DNA of 64,000 nt from Hydrogenobacter sp. T-8. Its GTDB lineage: Bacteria > Aquificota > Aquificia > Aquificales > Aquificaceae. The DNA lies in assembly GCF_011006175.1 (NCBI RefSeq), contig NZ_CP048795.1, positions 186,001 to 250,000 on the forward strand, given 5' to 3'. This document shows positions 34,371 through 43,003 of this stretch, in pieces. A model generated the notes under the pieces. The model made no database searches and was not told where the DNA came from. It worked only from the letters and a program-made list of their open reading frames with translations. A program made the translations under genes and the position numbers. Every line of letters begins with the position of its first letter. Positions within the stretch are counted from its first letter, which is position 1.

Positions 34371-37300
34371 ATGAGAAAGGTAGCTGTTTTGACAAAGGCT
34401 TTGGTTTTCCTAATTATATTGCTGATAGGGCCCTCAAGGTCAGCAAATATGTCTGATTACTGCTATGTACCTCCTTTTGTAGGCACAAGCGTAAAACCCA
34501 ATGTCCTTATTGTAATGGACTTCTCTGGCTCTATGCAGTTTCCTGCCTATGTGCCTTGCAATTTTGGAGGCTATAATAATTATGTAGCTCAATGTGGTAG
34601 TAGCACATACTCCTATAACCCAAATCAAACATATTCGGGATATTTTGACCCTGATAAGTGCTATCAATATTCTTCAAGCTTTTTTCAAGAGGCTAGCTGT
34701 AATTGCTCAAACAGAATCGGCTCAAGCAGTTGTATCTCAGGAAACCTTTTAAACTGGATAACTACAACACGAATTGATATCGCTCGTATGGTCTTAACTG
34801 GAGGAAGAACTTCTCAGTCCGGAGGAAATACCTTCCTTGAGAGCGAGGGGGCACAATATACTATAAATGAAAACAACCTAAAATGCAGGTTTAAGATAAA
34901 TGTTAATACCACTACCGATAGGCGGATAACCGTATCAAACTATAACGGCACTTGCCCATTAGGAAATAATACTATATCTAACGCTCGGATCAGGATTAGA
35001 CCTTCTGATCCGAACTCTATAAGAGGAATTATTCATTCTTTCTGTGATACTTCTGACTTGAATGGTCAGGTCAATGAGAAGTGCCAGCTCATTATGGAAT
35101 TTATGGTATTTGCAAGTGATGGTAGATATGGAGAGATCAGAACTGGTAAAAATGCAACCCTTGCAAGCCTGATTAGTGCTATAAACAATGAGCAACCCTA
35201 CTACGGTACACCTACAGGTGAAGCTTTGTGGGAAGCCTATGACTTTTATAAACAAAGCAACGACTATAACTATGAAGCAAATTCAGCTTATATTAATCGC
35301 GGAAATGGAAATGTAGATCCTTACTATGACGGTTCTGGAGGAAACAGCTATCCTGTGCCTTGTAGAAAGGGTTTTGTTTTACTGCTTTCAGATGGTGCTT
35401 GGAATGGTATTGTGGACCCAGTTGTGCCAGCCCGTATTATGGCAACACAAGACCTCAGAAGCGACCTATCTGGAAAGCAAAATGTTTATACATACGCAGT
35501 TTACGCCTTTGGAGATTTAGACCCTGGTACAAGTCTTCAAGGAAGGCAGGCAATGATAACTACCGCTATTTTTGGCGGCTTTGAAGACATTGACTCTAAC
35601 ACTTGGCCTTTCCCATTTACTGGAATTCAATACCCAAATGGAAGTGGAACTTGCTCTTCCCTTGAGTACACTGTAAGAACTAATATTCAAACGACTTCAA
35701 CTACCTATTGCAACAGTAGAGGTGTGACTTATTCCCTTCCCCAGTGCAATCCTCCAAATAATTGGGACCCCAAGTGTGCGGAGTGGGATACAGTTGGGAA
35801 TACTCCTAAGGACGGACTACCCTACAACTTCTTTGAAGCTAATGATGCGGAATCTTTGAGAAATGCCTTGCTTTCTGCCTTCTCCGAAATTCTCAAACGT
35901 GCCTCCTCTGGTGCCACTGTGGCAACCTTGGCTTCAAGAACTAGTATTTCTTCTGTGGTTCTACAACCTTACTTCTATCCCAGATACATCAGGCAAGATG
36001 GGACAGAGATATCATGGATAGGTTTCTTACGCAGTTTCTGGGTGGATACAAAACAAAACCTTAGAGAGGATACTAACACCAACAAAATACTTGAAATGGC
36101 TGGTAATGTTTTTGACAAGATATTCCAGTTTGTATTCGACCCAAACGCCAACGAGACAAAGGTAGCCATTCTCAGTGGTAGCGACCCAGACAATGCTTGC
36201 AGTATGGAAGCTCTGAGAGGTGTCAATGAGCTAAGACCTCTCTTTGATGCAGGATGCAGGCTTGCTGTCGAAAATCCCAACGATAGAAAGATATACTACA
36301 ATAAAGACGGTAACTTGGTAGAGTTTACTACAGGAGAGGCAAGTTATGTAAGGAGCATATGGCAGTCTATAGAAAACTCCGTAAATAATGATACAGGAGC
36401 AAGTTGTGTTATAAGATATCTCCGCGGGGAGAAGGTATCCTCAGACACAAATTGCAATGCGGTTCTTGGTCTTGTGAATAGGATTAGGGAGTTCGACACT
36501 GCATCTTTGGGTGCTTTGTGTCCCACCTACTCAGTCAGCGGGGAAAGGACCTGGAAGCTGGGAGATATAATATATTCCACGCCCTCTCTAGTCTCCGCAG
36601 AACCTCTAAACATATACCATCTTAGATACAGCGACAGCACCTATCTTGAATACATAAGGAGAAGCCAATATAGGAACAGAGCATCCTTTAGCTTTATAAG
36701 TGCTAATGATGGTATGTTGCATGTCTTTAGGATTGGCTCTATCAAAGAGAGGAAAGTCTGTTCCAACAACCAAAATATGGAGTGCAGCGAAGATTCGGAC
36801 TGCCCTGGCGGATACTGTATACCCAATCAGAACGCACCAGTTAAACTGATCAACGCACCAAACAACAACAATACAGACCTTATAGCACGCGAGGAGTGGG
36901 CTTTTATTCCACGGAACGCACTGCCTTATCTAGTCTGGTATGGAAGAAGTGACTACTGCCACGTGCCAACGGTGGACTATAGAACCATAGTGGTGGATGC
37001 CTCCATAGGTGGTGGCTCAAATGAAAGCAAGACTGTAAACAGCTGGAGGACCATATTGGTGGGAACTATGGGATTTGGGGGCAAGGCTATTACAGCAGGA
37101 GATTATACATACTCCTCTGCAATCTTTGCCCTTGACCTGACGGGTTGGCTCGATGGCACCAGCGATAGACCAACTCTTCTTTGGGAAAGGCCTATACCAG
37201 ACAACACACTAACGCTTTCCTTCCCTGCAATAGTCAGGCTTGGTGACCCAGATAAGAACGGCGAGTGGTATGTGGTTGTAGGAACAGGTCCGATGGAAGC

Positions 37301-38381
37301 TGGCGATAAACAGGCAACATCCGGCTCTGAAAGTTATGCAAGCTCAACAAAACTCTACTTTATAAACCTTAGAAACGGCGATGTGGTGAGGGATATAACC
37401 TTATCTCTCCCCTCTGGTGTAATGGCTGCAGTGGGTGATATAATGCCCTTTGATGTGGACAACGACTACAGGGATGACGTGCTTTACTTTGGGCTTTATG
37501 GAAGGGGGAACAATGGAAATTCTTGGGGCAACTTTTACAGGCTAACCCTAAGAAGTGGAAGCAGTTACAAGTCTGTGAACTCCCTTAGTGCGTCAGATAT
37601 ATCTACAGCAGTAGACCTGTCTTCCTTTAATACGGGCAGTCATAGACCACCAGTCTTTGGAGCACCTAACGCTACAAAGGATGAGATGGGTGCCTTATGG
37701 GTCTTTTTTGGAACAGGAAAGTTCCTGAGCTCCTTAGACAAAACTATACCTTATAACAACTTCCTAATTGGCTTTAAGGATGACTGCTGGAATGGCACAT
37801 GCTCCAACTCGTATACAAGAGGCAACATGGACAACACAACTGGAAGCACTACATCTGCGGTCGTCTCGGAACTCAAAAACATGTGTATCTGCACAAGTGC
37901 GGGATGCAACACAGAGCAGGTGGTTTCAAGCACCAGCTATACTGCACTGCCCCTACCCGTGTCAAGAGGCTGGTATTACCAACTAAGTGGTGAGGCTATA
38001 TACTCAAGACCAGTTGTCTTTGGAGGAATAGTAGACGCTCTTACCTTTGTCCCACCAGGTGATGTATGCCAAATGGAAGGTAGGTCTAACCTTCTTACCC
38101 TCTACTACAAGTCGGGCACTCCCTATCCCAGACCTGCGGTTCTGTCACCTAATGCGGTCTCTGGAAGTAGGACTATAGGCTCCACTGTTCAGGTTCTTGG
38201 ACACATCCAAGCGGGACAAGGTGTTCCGCCTATAGGTACTCCTTTCCAGATAAGCATGGCACCAGGTCAAAGCGCACAGTATGAAAAATTCGTCCAGCTC
38301 TCAAGTGGTCTTATACTTAGGTTCCCTCAGCAGGTAGGAACGGAAGCCCAGGGGAGGTTTATACTGTGGATAGAAAAGTAA
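34371..38381 (+). CDS. pilY1: PilY1-like type IV pilus tip adhesin
   Basis: About 1336 residues. A signal peptide is followed by a von Willebrand A-like domain with the MIDAS motif DFSGS (~50) and a C-terminal PilY1 beta-propeller (~700-1250) with the calcium loop DVDNDYRDD (~1029). It is Cys-rich in the N-terminal half. A C-x7-C-x4-DC-x4-C module (~796-816) recurs in two minor pilins downstream. PilY1 sits with minor pilins at the pilus tip, where it promotes extension and adhesion. ATG at 34371 is preferred over 34356 because the signal peptide starts there. The end overlaps the next gene by 16 bp. Confidence 0.88.
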   Translation: MRKVAVLTKALVFLIILLIGPSRSANMSDYCYVPPFVGTSVKPNVLIVMDFSGSMQFPAYVPCNFGGYNNYVAQCGSSTYSYNPNQTYSGYFDPDKCYQYSSSFFQEASCNCSNRIGSSSCISGNLLNWITTTRIDIARMVLTGGRTSQSGGNTFLESEGAQYTINENNLKCRFKINVNTTTDRRITVSNYNGTCPLGNNTISNARIRIRPSDPNSIRGIIHSFCDTSDLNGQVNEKCQLIMEFMVFASDGRYGEIRTGKNATLASLISAINNEQPYYGTPTGEALWEAYDFYKQSNDYNYEANSAYINRGNGNVDPYYDGSGGNSYPVPCRKGFVLLLSDGAWNGIVDPVVPARIMATQDLRSDLSGKQNVYTYAVYAFGDLDPGTSLQGRQAMITTAIFGGFEDIDSNTWPFPFTGIQYPNGSGTCSSLEYTVRTNIQTTSTTYCNSRGVTYSLPQCNPPNNWDPKCAEWDTVGNTPKDGLPYNFFEANDAESLRNALLSAFSEILKRASSGATVATLASRTSISSVVLQPYFYPRYIRQDGTEISWIGFLRSFWVDTKQNLREDTNTNKILEMAGNVFDKIFQFVFDPNANETKVAILSGSDPDNACSMEALRGVNELRPLFDAGCRLAVENPNDRKIYYNKDGNLVEFTTGEASYVRSIWQSIENSVNNDTGASCVIRYLRGEKVSSDTNCNAVLGLVNRIREFDTASLGALCPTYSVSGERTWKLGDIIYSTPSLVSAEPLNIYHLRYSDSTYLEYIRRSQYRNRASFSFISANDGMLHVFRIGSIKERKVCSNNQNMECSEDSDCPGGYCIPNQNAPVKLINAPNNNNTDLIAREEWAFIPRNALPYLVWYGRSDYCHVPTVDYRTIVVDASIGGGSNESKTVNSWRTILVGTMGFGGKAITAGDYTYSSAIFALDLTGWLDGTSDRPTLLWERPIPDNTLTLSFPAIVRLGDPDKNGEWYVVVGTGPMEAGDKQATSGSESYASSTKLYFINLRNGDVVRDITLSLPSGVMAAVGDIMPFDVDNDYRDDVLYFGLYGRGNNGNSWGNFYRLTLRSGSSYKSVNSLSASDISTAVDLSSFNTGSHRPPVFGAPNATKDEMGALWVFFGTGKFLSSLDKTIPYNNFLIGFKDDCWNGTCSNSYTRGNMDNTTGSTTSAVVSELKNMCICTSAGCNTEQVVSSTSYTALPLPVSRGWYYQLSGEAIYSRPVVFGGIVDALTFVPPGDVCQMEGRSNLLTLYYKSGTPYPRPAVLSPNAVSGSRTIGSTVQVLGHIQAGQGVPPIGTPFQISMAPGQSAQYEKFVQLSSGLILRFPQQVGTEAQGRFILWIEK

Positions 38382-39004
38382 GTGGTTACACTATTATGGA
38401 ACTGTTGGTTATAATTGCCATATTATCCATACTTGCTGGCTTCTTTTTATATCCCATGTTGGTGCAGGTGGCGAGGGAAAGGCTGAGGGCTGGTATGACC
38501 CAATTTGCCAGTGACCTTAACCAGGTAAAGCTTAGGTCTATATCTACGGGTAGCATGTGGGGCATAAGGGTATGCGGTGGTAACGGACAGTATAAGGTCT
38601 TTATAGACCATGATATGAACTGCAGAGATGTGAACCCAAACTGTACCTCAATCGATACTACAAGGGTTTGTTCCGCCGCGCCCAATGCAACATGTTCCGA
38701 TGGTGCTGACTGTTTAGCTAGCTGTGATAATAATAGCGGTAGATGTGTTAATGCCCCTGATGTTATCTGTAACACTGCTAATGACTGTCCTCCTAGCACG
38801 GGTCCCTGCCTTCAAAGAGAGAGACTGATAAGTTTTCCTACCGGCGTAGCACCGGGAAATGATTTTTACGTGGTCTTTGACCGCAGAGGCTACGTGCTGA
38901 ACTACTCCTGCGGTTTTGGTGCTGGAACTTTGACGCTAAGAAACTTCCTTGGGGAAGAGAGAAGGGTCATACTAGACAGACTCGGGAGGGTAAGGTATGA
39001 ATAA
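38366..39004 (+). CDS. Minor pilin, FimT/GspH-like, with Cys-rich modules
   Basis: 212 residues, GTG start. The prepilin site is SG/YTIMELLVIIAIL with Tyr at +1 and Glu at +5. The mature N-helix is followed by a FimT/GspH-like fold and two adjacent Cys modules (~101-150: VCSAAPNATCSDGADC and CVNAPDVICNTANDC). It would be processed by PilD and placed in the tip complex. It overlaps pilY1 by 16 bp and the next pilin by 8 bp. Confidence 0.85.
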   Translation: MDRKVSGYTIMELLVIIAILSILAGFFLYPMLVQVARERLRAGMTQFASDLNQVKLRSISTGSMWGIRVCGGNGQYKVFIDHDMNCRDVNPNCTSIDTTRVCSAAPNATCSDGADCLASCDNNSGRCVNAPDVICNTANDCPPSTGPCLQRERLISFPTGVAPGNDFYVVFDRRGYVLNYSCGFGAGTLTLRNFLGEERRVILDRLGRVRYE

Positions 39005-39701
39005 GAAGGGTTTTACTCTTATTGAACTTTTGGTTGCCACTATACTCTTGCTGATAATAATGATAGGCTTTTTGAGAGGGCTTCTTTTTTATATTCAGTA
39101 TTCTATCCAAGAACAGACAAAGGACAGGGCGCTGGAAATCATGGGGGAGATAGCTTCGAAGGTAGAGTCTATGCCTTACTGTCAGGACAATACTCCCACC
39201 TGCACGAACCATTTCTTACAAGCCAATGGAGGTTATGTAGCAGATTGGCAGAATGCAACTTGTGATATAGCTGGTCAATGTTCCTTTGACAACAGAGACA
39301 GTGACGGCGATGGATTAAGAGACTTTAGAGACCCCTACAACGGCAACAATAATAACTCAAGAGGTAATCCTCTCGGCACAGCGGATTGGCTTAACATAAA
39401 GCCAGGAACTTCATCCGTTTGCAAGCGCGACATAAATAGGCCCTGTACCAGAGAAGAAGACTGCCCTGGAGTGGGTCCCTGCGTTAAGCTATGCGCAGAT
39501 AGAGCTGGCAACCAAATACAAGACTTGATATGCGGGGAGCTTTTTAAAGGTAGATGGATATATGCGGGAGCAACACTCGCTCGAATCGTCAGGTATAATG
39601 TGGAGGTGGGAAAAGGGGTGGGGGTAATAGTGTGGTATTTTGAGCCTTCTTCTGGCAATTATAGGGGCTACGCAACTACTGTGATGAGGGAAAGAAAATG
39701 A
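38997..39701 (+). CDS. Minor pilin, PilV-like
   Basis: 234 residues with prepilin site [15 protein letters not shown]. The body is polar, holds DSDGDGLRDFRDPYN (an Asp-rich loop reminiscent of a calcium site) and one Cys module CKRDINRPCTREEDC (~140-160). Position in the operon after the FimT-like pilin and before PilW-like fits PilV. It overlaps both neighbours by a few bases. Confidence 0.82.
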   Translation: MNKKGFTLIELLVATILLLIIMIGFLRGLLFYIQYSIQEQTKDRALEIMGEIASKVESMPYCQDNTPTCTNHFLQANGGYVADWQNATCDIAGQCSFDNRDSDGDGLRDFRDPYNGNNNNSRGNPLGTADWLNIKPGTSSVCKRDINRPCTREEDCPGVGPCVKLCADRAGNQIQDLICGELFKGRWIYAGATLARIVRYNVEVGKGVGVIVWYFEPSSGNYRGYATTVMRERK

Positions 39702-40660
39702 AGAGAGGTTTCACTCTCATTGAACTGCTCGTAGTGATGGCAATAGCTCTCATAGTTGGTGTGGGTGTTTATGTTGCCTATGTGAACCTTATAAGAGAAG
39801 CGGTAACTAAGTCTATCATCGCAAAGAACGAACAAGACATAACCGCATTGCTTTACCAGATAAGGAAGGACTTCTCCAGTATAGGCTTTGGTGTGGACAG
39901 GAACAGACTTAGAATCGTAGATACCCATGGAACACCTAACGATGGAGTAATTGACTGCAACAGCTTAACAGCCTTTGGAAACTTTAACACTGTATTGGCA
40001 AGGTGTAGGGCTAACGACAGGCAAGAGGAACTTTACTTTCTGAGCCTTGCTAGCAGACAGCAGAGGTTTTCTGGATGCTGGTGGAGCACAAACACATTAG
40101 GACAACTCATAAACAGAAGCACCACTTACATGCTTGCGGAATGCCCCCAAAACCTTGATGGAATAGGTAACTGCCTTGCCCTTGACCCAAATAAGAATTG
40201 TGTAGAAACTGGGTGTTCAGTTCGGCCATGCAACACCTACACTTCTCAGGAGAACAGACTTATCTTTTTTGCAGGGGATGGTAGTTATCCAGGGAATTTT
40301 GCAGTTAGATACTACACCTCAGATATCAACCTCCCCAGAGAATGTGCTCCCCAAACCTTTAACCTTCTCAAGGATGTGCAGGGAGATGCCTTGGCTCAAC
40401 CTGTGGCTTCCTGTGTGGGTGCCTTCAGGGTGAGGTATTTCGACGGCAACAATTACTCGGAAAGTATAAATCTCATCCAGAATCTAAGAGCCATAAGAGT
40501 TTGCCTGCTCGTGCAGGTAGGAGGGCGGACTTCTCTGAATATGGAAGTGCCACAGTTTTCTGCGAGCTGTGGTGGAACAATGACAATACCAACGCAAGAT
40601 TGGAGGTGGTATAGATGGCGAGTAGTAGAGGAAAACATTATTTTGGAAAACATAAGATGA
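39698..40660 (+). CDS. Minor pilin, PilW-like
   Basis: 320 residues with prepilin site [17 protein letters not shown]. It is the longest of the four minor pilins, as PilW usually is, and contains several Cys pairs (e.g. CLALDPNKNCVETGC, a looser form of the module in its neighbours). It overlaps the PilV-like gene by 4 bp and the PilX-like gene by 4 bp. Confidence 0.82.
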   Translation: MKRGFTLIELLVVMAIALIVGVGVYVAYVNLIREAVTKSIIAKNEQDITALLYQIRKDFSSIGFGVDRNRLRIVDTHGTPNDGVIDCNSLTAFGNFNTVLARCRANDRQEELYFLSLASRQQRFSGCWWSTNTLGQLINRSTTYMLAECPQNLDGIGNCLALDPNKNCVETGCSVRPCNTYTSQENRLIFFAGDGSYPGNFAVRYYTSDINLPRECAPQTFNLLKDVQGDALAQPVASCVGAFRVRYFDGNNYSESINLIQNLRAIRVCLLVQVGGRTSLNMEVPQFSASCGGTMTIPTQDWRWYRWRVVEENIILENIR

Positions 40661-41130
40661 AAAGAGGCGTTGCCCTTATATCTGTTCTAACAACTGCTAT
40701 AATAGTGGCATTAATAATAGGTGGTCTGTATATACTGCTTACGAGGGTTTTTGAGACCTCCAGGATGTCTGGAGTTTATGCTACCACGAGGGATGCGGCA
40801 AGGGGTGGAATAAGCTATACAGTATCTCAGATAACAGGCGGTTCCTTTGATAGTCTCTTGACAGGCGACTGCCCAGATGGAACTGCCTCAAGACCTGGAA
40901 ACTGCTGTGACCTTAGACTTACTTACAGACTGGTCGGTGTAACTGGAGAATACACCAATACCGTAACCGTATGCCTCACAGGTTATGCACCACAGCCCGG
41001 CTTTGAGATAGAGGGCGTTGCCTACACAAGACCTTCCCCGGGTGGGAAAGGATATGTCTATACCATAGTTTCAGAGGCCCTGGGTCCGCAGGGTTCAAGG
41101 TCAAGGGTTGAGGCGGTCTATGTAAGATAG
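40657..41130 (+). CDS. Minor pilin, PilX/GspK-like, without Glu5
   Basis: About 157 residues from ATG at 40657, which forms an ATGA overlap with the previous stop; the upstream ATG at 40615 would lie inside the previous gene. The N-terminus is MKRG/VALISVLTTAIIVALI: a processing Gly but no Glu at +5, as in PilX or GspK pilins that cap the filament. The body has a Cys-rich CPDGTASRPGNCCDL. Last gene of the pilus-tip operon, converging with the second tandem pilin 6 bp away. Confidence 0.78.
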   Translation: MKRGVALISVLTTAIIVALIIGGLYILLTRVFETSRMSGVYATTRDAARGGISYTVSQITGGSFDSLLTGDCPDGTASRPGNCCDLRLTYRLVGVTGEYTNTVTVCLTGYAPQPGFEIEGVAYTRPSPGGKGYVYTIVSEALGPQGSRSRVEAVYVR

Positions 41131-41136
41131 TAGAAA

Positions 41137-41670
41137 CTACCTTATTACGCACTTTATACCTGCACCTTCACTATGTGTGTTGTTTGTAATCCTGCAGACT
41201 ACCATGAAATCTCCAATCCCGTCGAGCTTTCCAGCCACATAATAGTCTTGTGCAACCTGACCACCACTACAAACAAACTGTGAGCCTCTTGGATTGCCAT
41301 TTTCAATATGCGCGGAATTGTCTGGAGCTGTGCTTAGAACTTTAAAAGATACAGCCCCTCCAGGTGTAGACATCTTGGCATTAGAGGGCTGCAGGTTGTT
41401 TGATGTGTCAAAAACAAGACAGTTCTTAAGAGGAGCTGGCTCACTTCCCACTGTATCAATAACAAAACTTACTGGACTTGTCTGCTCCTTTGTTTGTAAA
41501 CACCAGACAAAAATATCCATAGCACAAGCTCTCACAACCGGTTCAGCATAAGAACTCAACTTTGCCCTTCTCTGATTCTTTGCATAGGAAAACAAACCTA
41601 TAGATACAAGCACTGATATTATGACAAGAACCATTAAAAGCTCTATAAGGGTAAAAGCTCTTATTTTCAT
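41137..41670 (-). CDS. Second type IV pilin (tandem paralogue)
   Basis: About 177 residues from ATG at 41670. The N-terminus reads MKIRA/FTLIELLMVLVII: the processing residue is Ala, not Gly. The body matches the upstream pilin block by block ([34 protein letters not shown]). The frame extends to 41697, but that start would lie inside a terminator hairpin. There is no Shine-Dalgarno site, and a strong terminator lies between it and the first pilin, so it is probably weakly expressed by read-through, or partly silent. Confidence 0.8.
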   Translation of the reverse strand: MKIRAFTLIELLMVLVIISVLVSIGLFSYAKNQRRAKLSSYAEPVVRACAMDIFVWCLQTKEQTSPVSFVIDTVGSEPAPLKNCLVFDTSNNLQPSNAKMSTPGGAVSFKVLSTAPDNSAHIENGNPRGSQFVCSGGQVAQDYYVAGKLDGIGDFMVVCRITNNTHSEGAGIKCVIR

Positions 41671-41704
41671 AAATAAATAAAAATGGGGGCAATACACCCC
41701 CCAT
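41671..41704 (-). terminator. Rho-independent terminator between the two pilin genes
   Basis: On the minus strand ATGGGGG...CCCCCAT with an 8-nt loop (41683-41704), followed by ATTTTTATTTATTT (41671-41682). It is the best hairpin-plus-U-tract terminator in the window, directly after the first pilin stop; the second pilin start codon follows at once. Confidence 0.8.
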
Positions 41705-41709
41705 AAGGC

Positions 41710-42285
41710 TTATTTCACTTGACAACGAACTCCAGTACCAGTAGAATGGGCAGAGTTTGTGATTGTGCAAACTACTATGTAATCACCAATACCATCCATC
41801 TTCCCAGCAACGTGTATGGTATTGCCTACCTCTCCCTGCGTGTTACATGTAAATGTGTCTCCCCTTGGGTTTCCATCAGTTATGTCAGTTGGACTACTTG
41901 GTTCTGAAGTTAGAACCTTAAAGGAAACTGGACCGCCTGGAGTAGTGAGCTTCACGGTATTAGCCTGTAGTGCACCGTTTGCGTCGTATACAAGGCAGTT
42001 TTTGAGGGGAGCATTACCTGTTCCTGTATCTATTGTGTATGAATCTGTCCCGCTTGCTGCTGGCCTTTCTGTACACCAAGCAACTATGTCCATAGCACAT
42101 GCTCTAACCGCAGGTTCCGCGTAGGAGCTTATCCTCGACTTTCTCTGATACTTCATGTAAGACGGCAGGGCTATTGATGCCAATATGGCTATGATGGCTA
42201 TAACCACAAGTAGCTCAATGAGGGTGAAACCCTTTGCCTTGTTGAGCTCTACCGCTTGCCTTGTGGCTCTAAGTAGCTTTTTCAT
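41710..42285 (-). CDS. pilA: Major type IV pilin candidate (PilA-like)
   Basis: 191 residues. A long leader ([19 protein letters not shown]) precedes the processing site [24 protein letters not shown], with Glu5 and Pro22. The mature part has paired cysteines ([31 protein letters not shown]). SD AAGGAGGGT is 5-8 nt upstream. It has a consensus promoter with an upstream direct repeat, a leader hairpin and a dedicated terminator, which fits a highly expressed structural subunit. It faces the plus-strand tip operon. Confidence 0.87.
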   Translation of the reverse strand: MKKLLRATRQAVELNKAKGFTLIELLVVIAIIAILASIALPSYMKYQRKSRISSYAEPAVRACAMDIVAWCTERPAASGTDSYTIDTGTGNAPLKNCLVYDANGALQANTVKLTTPGGPVSFKVLTSEPSSPTDITDGNPRGDTFTCNTQGEVGNTIHVAGKMDGIGDYIVVCTITNSAHSTGTGVRCQVK

Positions 42286-42308
42286 GACTACCCTCCTTAA
42301 AAGTATTT

Positions 42309-42331
42309 CCTCTCCCGCCCGGGCTGAGAGG
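42309..42331 (-). promoter_or_regulatory. Leader hairpin of pilA mRNA
   Basis: CCTCTC...GAGAGG outer stem with an inner GCCC/GGGC, on the pilA leader 25-45 nt before the ATG. It may protect the 5' end or control translation. Confidence 0.5.
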
Positions 42332-42339
42332 ATGGTAAT

Positions 42340-42367
42340 AGTTTACATCTTTAGAATGCAATGTCAA
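42340..42367 (-). promoter_or_regulatory. Sigma-70 promoter of pilA
   Basis: On the minus strand TTGACA (42362-42367), 16-bp spacer, TAAACT (42340-42345). No sigma-54 type GG-N10-GC element was found. Confidence 0.6.
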
Positions 42368-42371
42368 GGGG

Positions 42372-42391
42372 TTTCACGAAAATTTCACGAA
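42372..42391 (-). promoter_or_regulatory. Tandem TTCGTGAAA repeats upstream of the pilA promoter
   Basis: Two direct TTCGTGAAA copies 11 bp apart (about one helical turn), just upstream of the -35. That is the usual place for an activator dimer or tandem monomers. Confidence 0.45.
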
Positions 42392-42394
42392 CTC

Positions 42395-43003
42395 CTAAGC
42401 CTTATGTTCGCTCTGATATATCAGGATCGCAACTGACAGGGAGAGGAGAAAAAGACCCAAAAGTTTAATAAAAGTAAATCCCGTGTTCATCATATACAAA
42501 GCCACCAAAGGTAGAGAGTAAGAAAACATAACCCAATTTTTGTCTTTGGTGTATTTCAAACCCAAGAGGTGAGAAATAGGTGGTGCTCCTTTGGAGTGGA
42601 AAAAAGCATGCTGATACAAGTATATGAGAATAAGGCTCATGATTAGCTTAGACCAAACTACAGCCTTTGTGCTGTAAAAGAGCCTGCTTAGTAGGTTAGC
42701 AAAATCCTCAGACCATACAGAAAACTTAAGCATATAAAATACAAGGAGATTGTCTAAGAAGAGGGAAAGTAAAACCAAAGATACAGGTCTGGCCCTGCCC
42801 GCATCTACAACTATCATCTGACAAACGCTTCCAAGTTCAGCCTTTAGTTTTGAATATTTTTCCTCATCACATTCCACCACAGCCTCGTTTTTGCCTTCGT
42901 GAACACTTCTGTAAAGAGGAGTAGGGTTTATATCCAACTCAGACAACTTAAGAGCGATTTCCTCTAAGTTGTTTTCGTTTATGCCTCTTATTAGGAGCTT
43001 CAT
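42395..43003 (-). CDS. RDD-like membrane protein at the end of the pilus operon
   Basis: About 202 residues. A soluble N-terminal ~65 residues with a ferredoxin-like pattern (KLLIRGINENNLEEIALKLSELD) is followed by three or four membrane segments with HSKGAPPISHLLGLKY, similar to the GxTxGKxxLGLxV motif of RDD proteins. The function is not known. It starts one base into the pilQ stop (TGATG). A pilus-related role is inferred only from the operon. Confidence 0.6.
   Translation of the reverse strand: MKLLIRGINENNLEEIALKLSELDINPTPLYRSVHEGKNEAVVECDEEKYSKLKAELGSVCQMIVVDAGRARPVSLVLLSLFLDNLLVFYMLKFSVWSEDFANLLSRLFYSTKAVVWSKLIMSLILIYLYQHAFFHSKGAPPISHLLGLKYTKDKNWVMFSYSLPLVALYMMNTGFTFIKLLGLFLLSLSVAILIYQSEHKA

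Noticed and set aside
34959-35255. 98-codon frame antisense to PilY1
   Set aside because: No domain and no expression signal; the plus strand holds a conserved PilY1 domain.
42340-42400. Sigma-54 promoter for pilA
   Set aside because: No GG-N10-GC pair at the right place; a sigma-70-type TTGACA/TAAACT fits instead.
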